From Mycobacterium gallinarum (lineage in GTDB: Bacteria > Actinomycetota > Actinomycetes > Mycobacteriales > Mycobacteriaceae), in the NCBI RefSeq assembly GCF_010726765.1, contig NZ_AP022601.1, forward strand, positions 124,001 through 188,000: DNA of 64,000 nt. The letters run 5' to 3'. The notes below the pieces were generated by a model. It had not been told where the DNA came from. It made no database searches and saw nothing but the letters and a program-made list of their open reading frames with translations. Within the stretch, counting starts at the first letter, position 1. Each line of letters begins with the position of its first letter. Shown piece after piece: positions 17,442 to 27,005 of this stretch. Both the position numbers and the translations under genes were made by a program.

Positions 17442-18259
17442 ACAATGCGGCGAGATTACCGGTGGTTGTCGGGATTGATGGCTCGAAACATGCAGTCCAC
17501 GCGGCACTTTGGGCAGTCGACGAAGCAATCGATCGAGACGTACCGATGCTACTGGCCTGCGTCGTCAACCCAGACGCAAAGGATCTCGAGCGCGAATACG
17601 CCTATGCCAGGCATGCGATACACGAGGCGTGGATCGCCGCTGAGGCCACCGGCCAGCCCGTCAAACTCGAGTCAACGATATTGCAGGGCGATGCCACCGA
17701 ACAACTCAGGGAGGCATCGCGATTGGGGCAGCTGATCTGCGTCGGATCACGAGGGACGGACGACTCACCCCACGATGAGCGCGGATCGACGGCCGCGGCA
17801 CTGGCGCAGGTCGCCTTCACCCCCGTAGCGATCGTCCGTCGCCGGCACCCCCACAAGCCATTGACCGACCCGCTCTGGATTGTGGCTGCGGTGGACGAAT
17901 CACCGGGCGGCAGCGCGGTGCTGCAAACGGCGATAAACGAAGCGACTCTGCGAAAGGCACCGGTGTTGGCGCTGACGCGATGGCGGTCGGCGGTGACAAC
18001 CGAACCCGACGACAAGCGCGATGTGCGCACGCGGCTCGCCCAGTACCTCGCTGAGGCGAGGGAAGACGACGACGCAGATGTCCAAATCCATGCGCTGCCG
18101 ATCTCGGATCACATCGGCGGGGTGTTGGCGCAGAGCGCCAACATCGATCAACTGGTGATAGTGGACGCAAATGACCCGGTGCTGACGGCTGAGGTCGTCG
18201 GTCCTGAAGCGCGAAAGGCGCTTCGCCACACCAACTGTTCTGTACTGGTTCTGCGCTGA
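17438..18259 (+). CDS. universal stress protein, Rv3134c-type
   Basis: The product is 273 aa. Domain 1 has an intact ATP loop (GSRGTDDSPHDERGS); domain 2 ends VDANDPVLTAEVVG with no loop. The [15 protein letters not shown] opening places it with Rv3134c and the USPs at 12946 and 31253. Its start overlaps the stop of the preceding USP (ATGA). Because the preceding protein has lost domain 1's site and this one domain 2's, the coupled pair together carries one full set of ATP loops; an assembly between them is a guess. Confidence 0.87.
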   Translation: MNNAARLPVVVGIDGSKHAVHAALWAVDEAIDRDVPMLLACVVNPDAKDLEREYAYARHAIHEAWIAAEATGQPVKLESTILQGDATEQLREASRLGQLICVGSRGTDDSPHDERGSTAAALAQVAFTPVAIVRRRHPHKPLTDPLWIVAAVDESPGGSAVLQTAINEATLRKAPVLALTRWRSAVTTEPDDKRDVRTRLAQYLAEAREDDDADVQIHALPISDHIGGVLAQSANIDQLVIVDANDPVLTAEVVGPEARKALRHTNCSVLVLR

Positions 18260-18374
18260 CTGACGAGGGGACGCACAATGGAGCGCTTGACGCGGTATGC
18301 CGAGTTGGTAGCGCTGTGCTGAGTCTCGTTGCCGATGCACGATTGGGTGGTGACGTACGAAAGGAGACAGTGTG

Positions 18375-18644
18375 ATGAAGGCAGAGGTCGGGGATTGGTT
18401 GGTGATGAAAGGCCTCACCATCGACCAACACGAACAGCGCGGACTGATCATGGAGGTGCATTCCACCGACGGGTCACCCCCGTATGTGGTCCATTGGCTG
18501 GATAACGACCACGTGGCGACCGTGTTTCCGGGCCCGGACGCACTCGTCGTGACGGCCGCGGAGCAACGGGCGGCCGACGAGCGCGCCGAGCGGCGCATCG
18601 CGGCGGTGCAGGCCGGCATCGATCATCAAGCCGACAGCAAATAG
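18375..18644 (+). CDS. DUF1918 domain protein (Rv0569 type)
   Basis: The product is 89 aa. The DUF1918 fold is recognisable from [32 protein letters not shown] and FPGPDALVV; it is an SH3-like beta barrel found in DosR-regulon proteins such as Rv0569. The C-terminal 25 residues are helical and charged. AAAGGAGACAG precedes the start; GTG 18372 directly before the ATG is an alternative. It overlaps the following USP by one base (stop TAG, then GTG). It opens a run DUF1918-USP-hydrolase-RafH. Confidence 0.85.
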   Translation: MKAEVGDWLVMKGLTIDQHEQRGLIMEVHSTDGSPPYVVHWLDNDHVATVFPGPDALVVTAAEQRAADERAERRIAAVQAGIDHQADSK

Positions 18645-19498
18645 TGGCCGATTCCGGGATCGTCGTCGGCACTGACGGGTCACCGACGGCAGACGCGGCA
18701 ATCCGCTGGGCCGCCGAGGATGCCGCGATCCGCAACGCTCACTTGACCATTGTGCATGCGATGCCGCCTGTCGTCGGGACGTCGCTTGCCACGCCGGTGC
18801 CGCCCGGTGTCTTGGAGTGGGAGCGTGAGAGCGGTCGACAGCTCCTCGACGACGCAACGGCTACGGCGAAAGCGGCTGCGGGAGAGCGCCTGTCGGTATC
18901 GACGGAAGTATTGGTCTCCGGGGCTGTTCCGGCGTTGGTAGAGCTCTCGCGAGAGGCGCAGCTGGTGGTCGTAGGCAGTCGAGGAAAAGGCATGCTCACC
19001 CGAACCGTACTCGGCTCCGTGAGCATGGGGTTGGTGCATCATGCGCGCAGCCCCGTGGCGGTCATCCGCGGCACCGAGCGACCCGCGGGCGATCAGCCGA
19101 TTCTGTTGGGATTCGACGGCTCTCGCGCTACGGATTCAGCTACCGCGCTCGCCTTCGACGAAGCCTCTCGACGCGGTGTCGGGCTGGTGGCGCTGCATGC
19201 CTGGTGGGGTTCTGGGGCGTTCGAATTCTCGCTGGACTGGGACGACCTGCGCGCCGACGTGGAGGACTCCATGGCCAAGCAATTGGCCGGGTGGCAGGAA
19301 CGCTATCCAAACGTGCCTGTCCGACAGATTGTTGTTCGGGATCAGCCGGCACGCAGGCTCGTCGACAACTCGAGCTCAGCCCAACTGATCGTGGTGGGCA
19401 GCCACCGCGCAGGAGGTTTCGCCAGCACCCTTCTGGGTTCGGTGAGCACCGCGGTGGTGCAAGCAGCCCAGATCCCGGTGATCGTCGCGCGGTCATAG
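18644..19498 (+). CDS. tandem-domain universal stress protein
   Basis: The product is 284 aa, starting at GTG 18644, which overlaps the DUF1918 stop codon. Domain 1 has an intact ATP loop ([15 protein letters not shown]). In domain 2 the second Gly of the loop is replaced by Arg ([15 protein letters not shown]), so nucleotide binding there may be weaker. Otherwise it is of the Rv2623/Rv2005c type, with [17 protein letters not shown] in domain 2. Confidence 0.88.
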   Translation: MADSGIVVGTDGSPTADAAIRWAAEDAAIRNAHLTIVHAMPPVVGTSLATPVPPGVLEWERESGRQLLDDATATAKAAAGERLSVSTEVLVSGAVPALVELSREAQLVVVGSRGKGMLTRTVLGSVSMGLVHHARSPVAVIRGTERPAGDQPILLGFDGSRATDSATALAFDEASRRGVGLVALHAWWGSGAFEFSLDWDDLRADVEDSMAKQLAGWQERYPNVPVRQIVVRDQPARRLVDNSSSAQLIVVGSHRAGGFASTLLGSVSTAVVQAAQIPVIVARS

Positions 19499-19543
19499 AT
19501 TCGTATTCGCGTTGCGCTGAAATTCGGCCCGAAGAGGTGTGTA

Positions 19544-20542
19544 GTGACGAAAAGCTATGTCAAACAACGAGTCTCATTCGACTCGGAAGGATCTGTCATT
19601 GCCGGTGTGCTATACGTGCCTGACGGGGAAGCCGGGAATTGGCCATGTGTGGTGATGGCACACGGATTTTCCGGGACCATGGATTGGATAGTGCCTGATT
19701 TCGCCGACAGGTTCGCCGATGGCGGATTGGCGGTCTTGATCTTCGACTACCGATGCTCGGGTGAGAGCGAAGGTGAACCGCGACAGTGGATCGATGCTGG
19801 TCGCCAACGTGACGACCTGCGTCACGCCCTCGAGTTCGTGCGCTCCCGCAGGGACATCGATGCGAACCGAATCGCCCTGTGGGGCACGTCGCTTGGTGGG
19901 AGCCATGTGGTTCAGGTGGCGGCGGAGGACTCAAGAATTGCGGCTGTCGTCGCGAATGTCCCGGGTTTGGACCTGGTCGCCGGACTCCGTGGGCGCCACC
20001 GTCCGCCGGGTGCGCGATCGAGCCCATGGCAGATCGTGATGGCGACAGGAAACTTGCTGGGCGCAGCCATCCTCGATGCGGTCCGCGGTGTTGTCGGATT
20101 GCCGCCCCACTACATCGCCATCTACGGACGCGCTGGGCGAGCGGTCTTCAGCGGCCCGACCCTGGCCCCACTCTTCCGGAACGTGGAACAGAACGCGCCG
20201 TCGTGGCGCAATCAGGTGGCGCCACGGTTCTTCTTCCACGTACCCCGTTACCGGGAGGGCACGATCGAGCGCATCACTGCGCCGCTGATGGTCACGGTGG
20301 CCCGCGACGACGAAGTGATTTCGACTGCGTTCGTCGTGGAGAAGGCTTCGAGAGCCCGGCGTCACGAGATCCGCGAGTATCCGGTGAGGCATTTCGACAT
20401 GTACCACGGTGCTGTACGGGACCAGGTGGCCGCCGATCAGCTGGCGTTCCTCCAACACCACTTGGGAAGCGGGTTCTGCGACAACCAGACCGCGCATGGG
20501 CACTCGGCCACCGATGGGGGACCAAGGTCGCCATCCGCGTGA
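19544..20542 (+). CDS. alpha/beta hydrolase (dienelactone-hydrolase/esterase type)
   Basis: The product is 332 aa from GTG 19544. The oxyanion motif is HGFSG, the nucleophile elbow GTSLGG (Gly-x-Ser-x-Gly), and the likely acid and His follow in ARDDEV and HFDMY. It is a cytosolic serine hydrolase, probably an esterase; substrate unknown. It lies between a USP and the ribosome hibernation factor gene, whose GTG start overlaps its stop by 4 bp, so it is probably co-translated with them. I know of no fixed association of this hydrolase with RafH. Confidence 0.82.
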   Translation: MTKSYVKQRVSFDSEGSVIAGVLYVPDGEAGNWPCVVMAHGFSGTMDWIVPDFADRFADGGLAVLIFDYRCSGESEGEPRQWIDAGRQRDDLRHALEFVRSRRDIDANRIALWGTSLGGSHVVQVAAEDSRIAAVVANVPGLDLVAGLRGRHRPPGARSSPWQIVMATGNLLGAAILDAVRGVVGLPPHYIAIYGRAGRAVFSGPTLAPLFRNVEQNAPSWRNQVAPRFFFHVPRYREGTIERITAPLMVTVARDDEVISTAFVVEKASRARRHEIREYPVRHFDMYHGAVRDQVAADQLAFLQHHLGSGFCDNQTAHGHSATDGGPRSPSA

Positions 20543-21393
20543 CCGAAGACCCTCGTATCCGCACCGGCTTGCGGCGTATCAACGAGGTCATGACGCACAA
20601 CGTTGATTCGCCACCCGTCGACGTCGACGTGACGACGCACGGCGTACTTCCGGGCGCAGCCGATTACGCGCGGAGCAAGATCGGAGGGCTGGGCAAGTTC
20701 GCGCATCAACCCGTGTTGCACGCCCACGTGAAGCTGACAAGGCACCGCGATCCTGCGATCTTCCGCCCGGTTGTCGCACAGGCAAATCTAGATGTGCAAG
20801 GCCGGCTCGTCCGGGCGCAGGCCGAGGGTGTCACCGCGCGTGAAGCGATTGATCGCCTGGCGGCGAGGCTGCGTCACCAACTCGGGCACGCCGCCGAACA
20901 CTGGAAAGCGACACGGGGCGCGATTCGGCCGACGGCCGCCTATCCATGGCAGCACGGCTCGAGGCCGACTCGCCGGCCGAGCCACTTTCCACGCCCGGTG
21001 GACGAACGTCGTGTCATCCGACGCAAATCGTTCGCCATGGCCCCTTGCACGGTCGACGAGGCGGCCCTTGAAATGGACCTGCTGGACTACGACTTTCATC
21101 TGTTCAACGAGAAGGCTTCCGGGGTCGCCGGTGTCCTCTACCGCGGTGGCCCGACCGGGTATCGCCTGGCGCAGGTGGCGCCGCCCACCTCCCCGGACGT
21201 GCTCGCACCTTACGAGCTGCCACTGACGATCAGCCCCCATCCGGCCCCGTGCATCACCGTCGAGCAGGCCGCCGAGCGTCTCGGACTCCTCGGACTGCCA
21301 TTTCTGTTCTTCATCGATGCTCGCCAAGGCCGCGCCGCCGTGCTCTACCTCCGCTGCGACGGGCACTACGGATTCATCACTCCGGCCGGTTAA
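20539..21393 (+). CDS. ribosome hibernation factor RafH (Rv0079-like)
   Basis: The product is 284 aa from GTG 20539. The N-terminal S30AE/HPF domain (about residues 20-115) contains DVDVTTHGVLPGAADYARSK and VKLTRHRDP. Two C-terminal HPF-type segments follow (about 150-215, RVIRRKSFAMAPCTVDEAA, and 225-284, PHPAPCITVEQAAERL). This long form with a duplicated C-terminal domain matches Rv0079/RafH and its M. smegmatis relative, which bind the 30S subunit and stabilise 70S monomers during hypoxia. The start overlaps the hydrolase stop. Family assignment is strong; symbol withheld because long and short HPF forms coexist in mycobacteria. Confidence 0.88.
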   Translation: MTEDPRIRTGLRRINEVMTHNVDSPPVDVDVTTHGVLPGAADYARSKIGGLGKFAHQPVLHAHVKLTRHRDPAIFRPVVAQANLDVQGRLVRAQAEGVTAREAIDRLAARLRHQLGHAAEHWKATRGAIRPTAAYPWQHGSRPTRRPSHFPRPVDERRVIRRKSFAMAPCTVDEAALEMDLLDYDFHLFNEKASGVAGVLYRGGPTGYRLAQVAPPTSPDVLAPYELPLTISPHPAPCITVEQAAERLGLLGLPFLFFIDARQGRAAVLYLRCDGHYGFITPAG

Positions 21394-21513
21394 CGCCTGC
21401 TGTCCCGCCGGCGTACCCAAGATCAGGCGGCGCCGGACTTACCCCTAGCGGCTCCGGCGCCGCTGCCTGCGCTCGGCCGAAACCCGCGTCTGAGAATCCG
21501 ATTATTGCTTCGA

Positions 21514-21527
21514 GGGCCAAATGGCCG
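21514..21527 (+). promoter_or_regulatory. DosR-like palindrome before USP gene
   Basis: GGGCCAAATGGCCG matches 9 of 14 DosR core positions and lies 84 bp before ATG 21612. A left half-site CGGGAC follows at about 21535. The 218-bp gap 21394-21611 holds nothing else recognisable. Confidence 0.35.
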
Positions 21528-21611
21528 ATTCTTCCGGGACCAACGCCTCCTGCAAGCGGGCACGCGATGTTCGTAGCGTCACCTATGTTGGTCGATTCCC
21601 AGGGAGAACGA

Positions 21612-22511
21612 ATGTCCACGCGAATCGTGCATCACGGTGTGGTCTTCGGCGCGGACGGGTCTGCGGCATCCCGAGGGGCGGTCCGCTGGGCCGCGCGCGA
21701 GGCAGTGATGCGCCATACCCGCCTGGCGATCGTTCATGTTGCCGACTCCATCTCGGTCCCGGCATCGACGTTGGCGTGGCCAGGCGGCCGCGTCCCCGAC
21801 GAAATGTTCGAGATGCGGGAGAACGACGCCCGCAACGTCATCGCAGAGGCAATCAGCGCCGCGCAGGGCGCCGTTGCCGGCGAACGTCCGGAGATCGACA
21901 GCGAGCTGCTCTTCGGAAGACCTGTACCGTCTCTCGTGGACCTCTCCAAGGACGCCCAGATGGTGGTGGTCGGCCGCCGCGGACGCACCGGACGGCATCA
22001 GCGCCTACTCGGGTCGGTCAGTTCAGGCTTGATCCACCACGCCCACTGTCCCGTCGCGGTCATCAACGACGAGGATTCGTCGTTGTCGCCGTCCTCGGCC
22101 CGACTGCCGGTTCTGGTGGGGGTCGACGGTTCGCAGGATTCCGAGTCGGCCTTGGCGATGGCGTTCGACGAAGCTTCCTGGAGGGGAGTGGATCTGGTCG
22201 CACTGCGCGTCCTGTGGAATGCCGACGTTTCGCTATTCGGTATGGAATGGGCGGATCTGCGACGTGTGGCTGAGAAGACCCTCGCCGAAAGCATTGCCGC
22301 ATGGAAATGCCGGTACCCGGAGGTCAACGTGCGCGTGGTGGTCGAATTCGAGGACCCGGCGCGCCGTCTGCTCGAGCAGTCTGAAACAGCGCAACTGGTC
22401 GTGGTCGGCAACCGAGGCCGTGGCGCGGTCGCCGAGATGTTTCTCGGTTCGGTCAGCTCCGCTTTGGCGAAGGACGCACCTACTCCGGTTCTGGTCGCCC
22501 GTCAGCGCTGA
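21612..22511 (+). CDS. tandem-domain universal stress protein
   Basis: The product is 299 aa. Both ATP loops are intact: GRRGRTGRHQRLLGS and GNRGRGAVAEMFLGS. GGGAGAACG precedes ATG 21612; the frame is open far upstream but the homologous region starts here (MSTRIVHHGVVFGADGS). Note the unusual ADGS in place of VDGS in the first strand. It converges with the USP at 22578 (66 bp between stops). Confidence 0.88.
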   Translation: MSTRIVHHGVVFGADGSAASRGAVRWAAREAVMRHTRLAIVHVADSISVPASTLAWPGGRVPDEMFEMRENDARNVIAEAISAAQGAVAGERPEIDSELLFGRPVPSLVDLSKDAQMVVVGRRGRTGRHQRLLGSVSSGLIHHAHCPVAVINDEDSSLSPSSARLPVLVGVDGSQDSESALAMAFDEASWRGVDLVALRVLWNADVSLFGMEWADLRRVAEKTLAESIAAWKCRYPEVNVRVVVEFEDPARRLLEQSETAQLVVVGNRGRGAVAEMFLGSVSSALAKDAPTPVLVARQR

Positions 22512-22577
22512 CGAGAAGACAAGTCCGGCGCACCATTTTGGCGCAAACGCGCACACAACCCGAGGGCCGCCACGCTC

Positions 22578-23483
22578 CTATTGTTCCTCAGGTTCGTTGT
22601 GGCACAACATCACCGGTACAGGACAGTGGTGCAGCAGGTTCAGGCTGGTGGAGCCAAGGAGCGCACCCGCCAGGGCATTGCGACCTCGGCTGCCGACCAC
22701 GACGAGTTGTGCATCCACCACATGTTGCATGAGGGCCTTGCCGGCACCATCGGTCTCGACGAAGAGTGTCACCGCGACGTTCGGATACAACTCGGTCCAA
22801 GGGTCGAGCACGTTCAAGAGGCTCTGCCACCGGAGGCCCTCCAGAGCATCCCAGTCGACACCGTATGGGGTGATGGCGTCCACCGGTGGGCGAAACGCCG
22901 ACCATGCGTGCACGGCGTTGAGCCCCAACCCGAATCGGTCCGCGAACTCGAAGGCGGCCCTGAATGCTTTCGGCCCGGTGTGCTCACAGTCGACGCCGAG
23001 CACGACGGGCTGGTCGGTCGGCACCGCATTGCTCCCGCGCCACGCGATCACGGGACAGGCTGAATGTGCCGAGACGGCAAGCGTTGTCGATCCGATCATC
23101 AATGCGGCCGCTGGAGTCACATCCTCGGACCCGAGAACGACCAACCGCGCGTGACGGCTCCGCTCCGTCAGGAGAACGTCGGTGGGTTCGTCCGAAAGAA
23201 TGGTGGTGATGTCGAGCGAACGGAAGTCGCCGCGTATCTCCTCCTCGACGGATTTGAGCATTGATTCAGCGGACTCGCGCTGGGCGGTGACCGCTGCTGC
23301 CAACAGCGCTGCCGCCGCGTCGGTCAGTGGACGGCCCGTGGCGTGGCGCCCGTTGACGATCTCGAGAGGCGCGCCGAACTTCTCGGCGACCGCAGCCGCC
23401 CAGCGCGCCGCACCCCTCGATGCAGTCGTGCCGTCCACGCCGACGACGACGGGCGCTGTGACGGTAGGCATCTCGGGACTCAC
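22578..23483 (-). CDS. universal stress protein with ATP site only in domain 2
   Basis: The product is 301 aa from GTG 23483, which overlaps the upstream USP stop (GTGA). Domain 1's loop is degenerate (GSEDVTPAAALMIGS); domain 2's is intact (GSRGRNALAGALLGS). It is a paralogue of the USP at 16506, with the shared block CPVIAWRG. ATG 23471 is an alternative start but the 4-bp overlap favours the GTG. It forms a two-gene unit with the upstream USP. Confidence 0.87.
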   Translation of the reverse strand: MSPEMPTVTAPVVVGVDGTTASRGAARWAAAVAEKFGAPLEIVNGRHATGRPLTDAAAALLAAAVTAQRESAESMLKSVEEEIRGDFRSLDITTILSDEPTDVLLTERSRHARLVVLGSEDVTPAAALMIGSTTLAVSAHSACPVIAWRGSNAVPTDQPVVLGVDCEHTGPKAFRAAFEFADRFGLGLNAVHAWSAFRPPVDAITPYGVDWDALEGLRWQSLLNVLDPWTELYPNVAVTLFVETDGAGKALMQHVVDAQLVVVGSRGRNALAGALLGSTSLNLLHHCPVPVMLCHNEPEEQ

Positions 23484-24364
23484 CGGGACCGGACGACGAT
23501 CACCGGAGCGTGGGAGGCCTGGGCCACCTTCGAACCGACGGAGCCCAGCATCATCCCGCTGAAGCCGCCGCGCCCGTGGCTACCGACCACGACGAGCTGA
23601 GCCTCCTGTGATTCGTCTACCAGCCAACGCGCAGGTTGATCGCAAACGATTCGACGCTGGATGTGGACGTCTGGATACTGGTCCTGCCAACCGGCCAGCC
23701 GTTCGGCCAGTATCTCGTGTCCTTCATCCTCGTACCGGTGCCAGTCCATTCCGAGGACGGGGAGGACGCCCACGTCACTCCATGCATGCAGCGCCACAAG
23801 ATCCACACCTCGCCGTGATGCCTCGTCGAAGGCCAGTGCCGTCGCATCCTCCGAACTGGGCGATCCGTCGATGCCGAGTAAGACAGGAGAGTCATCGTCG
23901 GGCGCCTTGACGTCGTCGGCATGGATGATCGCGACCGGACCGTGCCCGTGGTGAACCAGACCGCTGCTGACTGAACCGAGCAAAGCGCGGCCCAGAGCGC
24001 CCATACCCCGGCTACCGACGACGGTCATGAACGCGTCGCGCGACCCGATGACCAACGCCGATGGGGCGTCCGTATGTCTCGTCTCCGTTCGGACAGGTGG
24101 CGGCTGCGATTCGCCCGCGCCCGCCTGAACTATCTTCTGCGCCTTCTCGATCACCTCACGGGCGCTTGCCTGTTGAGATTCGACGAAACTCGCCTCCAGA
24201 TAAGCCACCGGCCAGCTCACGCGTACGGGCGGGATGGCATGCATCAGTGTGAGGGGTTGGTCGCGCAAGACGGCTTCTTCGGTCGCCCAGCGTATGGCGG
24301 CTTCGGACTCCGGCGATCCGTCGACTCCTACCAAGATTCCGTATCGTGTTCTGTCCCGCGACAT
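23480..24364 (-). CDS. tandem-domain universal stress protein
   Basis: The product is 294 aa. Both ATP loops are intact: GSRGMGALGRALLGS and GSHGRGGFSGMMLGS. It is of the Rv2623 type ([20 protein letters not shown] in domain 2). ATG 24364. A DosR-like box lies 89 bp upstream. It is the first gene of a two-USP unit, paired with a partner whose domain 1 site is degenerate. Confidence 0.88.
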   Translation of the reverse strand: MSRDRTRYGILVGVDGSPESEAAIRWATEEAVLRDQPLTLMHAIPPVRVSWPVAYLEASFVESQQASAREVIEKAQKIVQAGAGESQPPPVRTETRHTDAPSALVIGSRDAFMTVVGSRGMGALGRALLGSVSSGLVHHGHGPVAIIHADDVKAPDDDSPVLLGIDGSPSSEDATALAFDEASRRGVDLVALHAWSDVGVLPVLGMDWHRYEDEGHEILAERLAGWQDQYPDVHIQRRIVCDQPARWLVDESQEAQLVVVGSHGRGGFSGMMLGSVGSKVAQASHAPVIVVRSR

Positions 24365-24453
24365 TGGTGTTCCCGTCTACTTGTTGGAGTAGCGACTGGT
24401 GAATTTCGGACGTGTCTGTTCTTGACGCTATGTCCGGTGTACTCGCATCAGCA

Positions 24454-24467
24454 GAGTCGTTGGTCCC
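24454..24467 (-). promoter_or_regulatory. DosR-like box upstream of USP pair
   Basis: GAGTCGTTGGTCCC matches 10 of 14 core positions, with a strong right half (GGTCCC). It ends 89 bp before the start at 24364. Confidence 0.4.
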
Positions 24468-24473
24468 TTGCCG

Positions 24474-24495
24474 GGTGCCGGAGGACCTCGGCACC
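24474..24495 (-). terminator. hairpin after the ACP gene, probable operon terminator
   Basis: GGTGCCG (24474-24480) and CGGCACC (24489-24495) form a 7-bp stem with an 8-nt loop, 12 bp beyond the stop of the ACP gene. No T-tract is present. Confidence 0.45.
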
Positions 24496-24506
24496 ACAGC
24501 CCGCGT

Positions 24507-24764
24507 TCAGCTCTGCTGGAACATGCGGGCTTCGACGTAACGCACTACGTCTGACAGGGTGCGAAGCGACGCATAGTCGCGCTCCGGGATGTCGACATTC
24601 AGTCGTTTATGCACGCCGACAAGGAAGTTCAGCCAGTCCATCGAGTCGAGATCGACCTGGTCCCGCAGCAGCGCGTCATCCGTGATGTCGCCGGCCTCGA
24701 CCTCGGGGGCGATCGTCGTCAACACCGACAGGATCTCCCCGCGGACATCAATCTCGATAGTCAT
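24507..24764 (-). CDS. acyl carrier protein
   Basis: The product is 85 aa from ATG 24764. The 4'-phosphopantetheine site is the Ser of VDLDSMDWLNF, and the surrounding four-helix ACP pattern is clear (ILSVLTTIAPEV, then DVVRYVEARMF). It is the last gene of an operon with three 2-oxoacid dehydrogenase subunits and an acyl-CoA synthetase (7-bp gap from E2). ACPs of this type carry acyl chains as thioesters. Which acyl group it carries here is not known; an ACP inside a 2-oxoacid dehydrogenase operon is unusual. Confidence 0.85.
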   Translation of the reverse strand: MTIEIDVRGEILSVLTTIAPEVEAGDITDDALLRDQVDLDSMDWLNFLVGVHKRLNVDIPERDYASLRTLSDVVRYVEARMFQQS

Positions 24765-24771
24765 GGGACGC

Positions 24772-26028
24772 TCACCTCTCCAATAGCTCCGGCTGTTGCA
24801 GCAATTCGTTGATCGCGGCGAGGAACAGCGCCCCGCGGTGCCCATCACTGGCCCGATGATCAGCCGCCAAGGTGACTTGCACTGTCGTGGCGATGCGGAT
24901 GCCGCCGTCGATCGCTATCACCCGTTGCGCCGGCTTGCCGAATCCCACCAGCGCGACCTGCGGCGGGTAGATCACCCCGAATACCGCGTCGACTCCCTGG
25001 TCGCCGAGGTTGGTCACGGTGATGGTGGGATCGGACATCTCCGAACTGCGCAGCGAGAACGTCCTGGCACGGGCCACTAGATCTGTGAGGTCGGCCATCA
25101 ACTCGTCGACCTTGTGGTCGGCGACGTCGTGTATCGCCGGGGCTACCAGACCACCGCCCCGAAGCGAGATCGCAACACCGACATGGACATTCGGCGCGGG
25201 TTCGAATCGCTCGCCTCGCCAGAAGCCGCTGAATTCGCCGAATCGTTGCGCTGCGAGGGCGACTGCCTTGAGCTGCAGCACTGCCGGCAGCACGCGCTCG
25301 GTGATGGGTCGCTGCGCGTTGCGGTCGGCCAGCCAGGCCAACGCCGGGTCCATCACGATCTCGTCGGCGAGGTAATAGTGCGGAATCTCTCGTTTGGATC
25401 GGCTCATCGCCGCCGCGATGGACCTACGCATCTCGGTGCCGCGTTTGATCGCAAGCTCTTTCGGCGACAGTGATGTCGTCGATGTCACGACGGTTTTCGG
25501 AGATTCGGGTGCGGCTGATTCGAGATGGGCGGCGGCATGCTCCACGTCGTTGATGATGACGGCCCCTTGCGGGCCGGTGCCGGTGACGTCATCGATATTG
25601 ACACCGAGCGATGCCGCGAGCCGACGGGCCGCGGGTGAGACCCATCGGCGCCGATGCTCGAAGGGCGGCGCCGGCGAGGGGACGGGATTCACTGGGGCGA
25701 TCGGCTCGAGTAGGGGTTCGACGGGCGCTGTCGGCGAAACTGGTTCGACAACCGCAGCGACAGCGGGCGGCGGTGTCGGTTCCACGGGCTCGCCCGGGGC
25801 CGCCAACCGCGCCAACGGCGTTCCGACCTGGACTGTTTGACCGACCGGCACCAGCAGCTCCGCGACGGTGCCTTCCTGCCAGCACTCCACCTCGACCGCA
25901 GCCTTGGTGGTCTCGACCACTGCGACCACCTGGCCACGGGTGACGGAGTCGCCGGGTTTGACGAGCCACTCGTTGAGGGTCCCCTCGTCCATGTCCGAGC
26001 CGAGGGCCGGCATCGTGAACTCGATCAT
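24772..26028 (-). CDS. 2-oxoacid dehydrogenase E2 (dihydrolipoamide acyltransferase)
   Basis: The product is 418 aa. One N-terminal lipoyl domain (about 1-75) has the lipoyl-lysine K42 in [12 protein letters not shown] Pro/Ala-rich linker follows, then a peripheral E3/E1-binding domain (about 130-165, [13 protein letters not shown]) and a C-terminal acyltransferase domain with the catalytic block [11 protein letters not shown]. It transfers the acyl group from E1-bound TPP to CoA. The start at 26028 overlaps the E1-beta stop (ATGA) and opens directly on the lipoyl domain. No E3 gene is nearby, so a shared dihydrolipoamide dehydrogenase is presumably used. Confidence 0.9.
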   Translation of the reverse strand: MIEFTMPALGSDMDEGTLNEWLVKPGDSVTRGQVVAVVETTKAAVEVECWQEGTVAELLVPVGQTVQVGTPLARLAAPGEPVEPTPPPAVAAVVEPVSPTAPVEPLLEPIAPVNPVPSPAPPFEHRRRWVSPAARRLAASLGVNIDDVTGTGPQGAVIINDVEHAAAHLESAAPESPKTVVTSTTSLSPKELAIKRGTEMRRSIAAAMSRSKREIPHYYLADEIVMDPALAWLADRNAQRPITERVLPAVLQLKAVALAAQRFGEFSGFWRGERFEPAPNVHVGVAISLRGGGLVAPAIHDVADHKVDELMADLTDLVARARTFSLRSSEMSDPTITVTNLGDQGVDAVFGVIYPPQVALVGFGKPAQRVIAIDGGIRIATTVQVTLAADHRASDGHRGALFLAAINELLQQPELLER

Positions 26029-27005
26029 GAGGATTGGCCGAACAGCGATTTCACTGCCGCGACGATCTTGTCCTTCTGCGGCAGCGCAGCCTCTTCCAGA
26101 TGCTTGGGGTAGGGAATCGGCACTTCCTCGGTACACACGCGAGCGATCGGCGCGTCAAGGTCATAGAACGCGTTCTCCACGATGCGTGCGCTGATCTCAC
26201 CGGCCAGGCTCCCGGTGTGCCAGGCTTCGTCGACCACAACGACCCGGTGAGTCTCGCGCACCGAGGCGAGCATCGTGTCGTCGTCGAGGGGGCGCAGCAC
26301 CCGTAAATCGATTACTTCACAGTCGATTCCGGCCAGTGACAGTTCGTCGGCGGCGTCGAGGGCCTTGGGTACGCAACCGCCGTATGCGATCACCGTGACG
26401 TCCTTACCGGCCCGCCGAACCGCGGCACGCTCGATGTCGGTGGGCGTAAGAGTGTCGACGTCTATCGAGGTGTTGTACAACTGCACGTGCTCGAAGATGA
26501 CCACGGGGTCTGGATCGGCCAGCGCGGTGGGCAGCATCCCGTAGGCGTCGGCCACCGTCGCCGGGGCCACCACCTTGATTCCCGGAATATGGGCATACCA
26601 GGCCTCCAGGCTGTGAGAGTGCTGCGCCGCCAGCTGGCGTCCGGCTCCCGTCGCCATCCGGACCACCAGCGGCACGGAGAACTGGCCGCCGGACATATGC
26701 CGCAGCGCCGCAGCGGTATTCACGATCTGGTCCAGCGCCAGCAGGCTGAAGTTGACCGTCATCACCTCCACGATCGGGCGTAAACCGCCCAACGCGGCGC
26801 CGATACCCACACCGACGAAGCCCAGCTCCGACAGCGGGGTGTCGCGGATCCGGTCGGGTCCGAACTCCTGCAGGAGACCCTTCGACGCGGCGTAGGTGCC
26901 ACCGTAGGCGCCGACGTCCTCGCCCATCAGCACCACCCGCGGATCGGCGAGCATGGCGTCACGAATCGAGTCGTGGACCGCAGTGCGGTATGCCGTCTTG
27001 CTCAT
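26025..27005 (-). CDS. 2-oxoacid dehydrogenase E1 component, beta subunit
   Basis: The product is 326 aa, typical length. Conserved blocks include [29 protein letters not shown] and the C-terminal [15 protein letters not shown]. It forms an alpha2-beta2 E1 with the upstream gene and decarboxylates a 2-oxo acid with TPP. Pyruvate, acetoin and branched-chain enzymes share this architecture; the sequence does not decide the substrate. It overlaps both neighbours by 4 bp. Confidence 0.9.
   Translation of the reverse strand: MSKTAYRTAVHDSIRDAMLADPRVVLMGEDVGAYGGTYAASKGLLQEFGPDRIRDTPLSELGFVGVGIGAALGGLRPIVEVMTVNFSLLALDQIVNTAAALRHMSGGQFSVPLVVRMATGAGRQLAAQHSHSLEAWYAHIPGIKVVAPATVADAYGMLPTALADPDPVVIFEHVQLYNTSIDVDTLTPTDIERAAVRRAGKDVTVIAYGGCVPKALDAADELSLAGIDCEVIDLRVLRPLDDDTMLASVRETHRVVVVDEAWHTGSLAGEISARIVENAFYDLDAPIARVCTEEVPIPYPKHLEEAALPQKDKIVAAVKSLFGQSS

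Noticed and set aside
18278..18322. 14-codon frame with AGGGGAC upstream before the DUF1918 gene, resembling a leader peptide
   Set aside because: No repeated regulatory codons, no attenuator-like hairpin and too short to judge.
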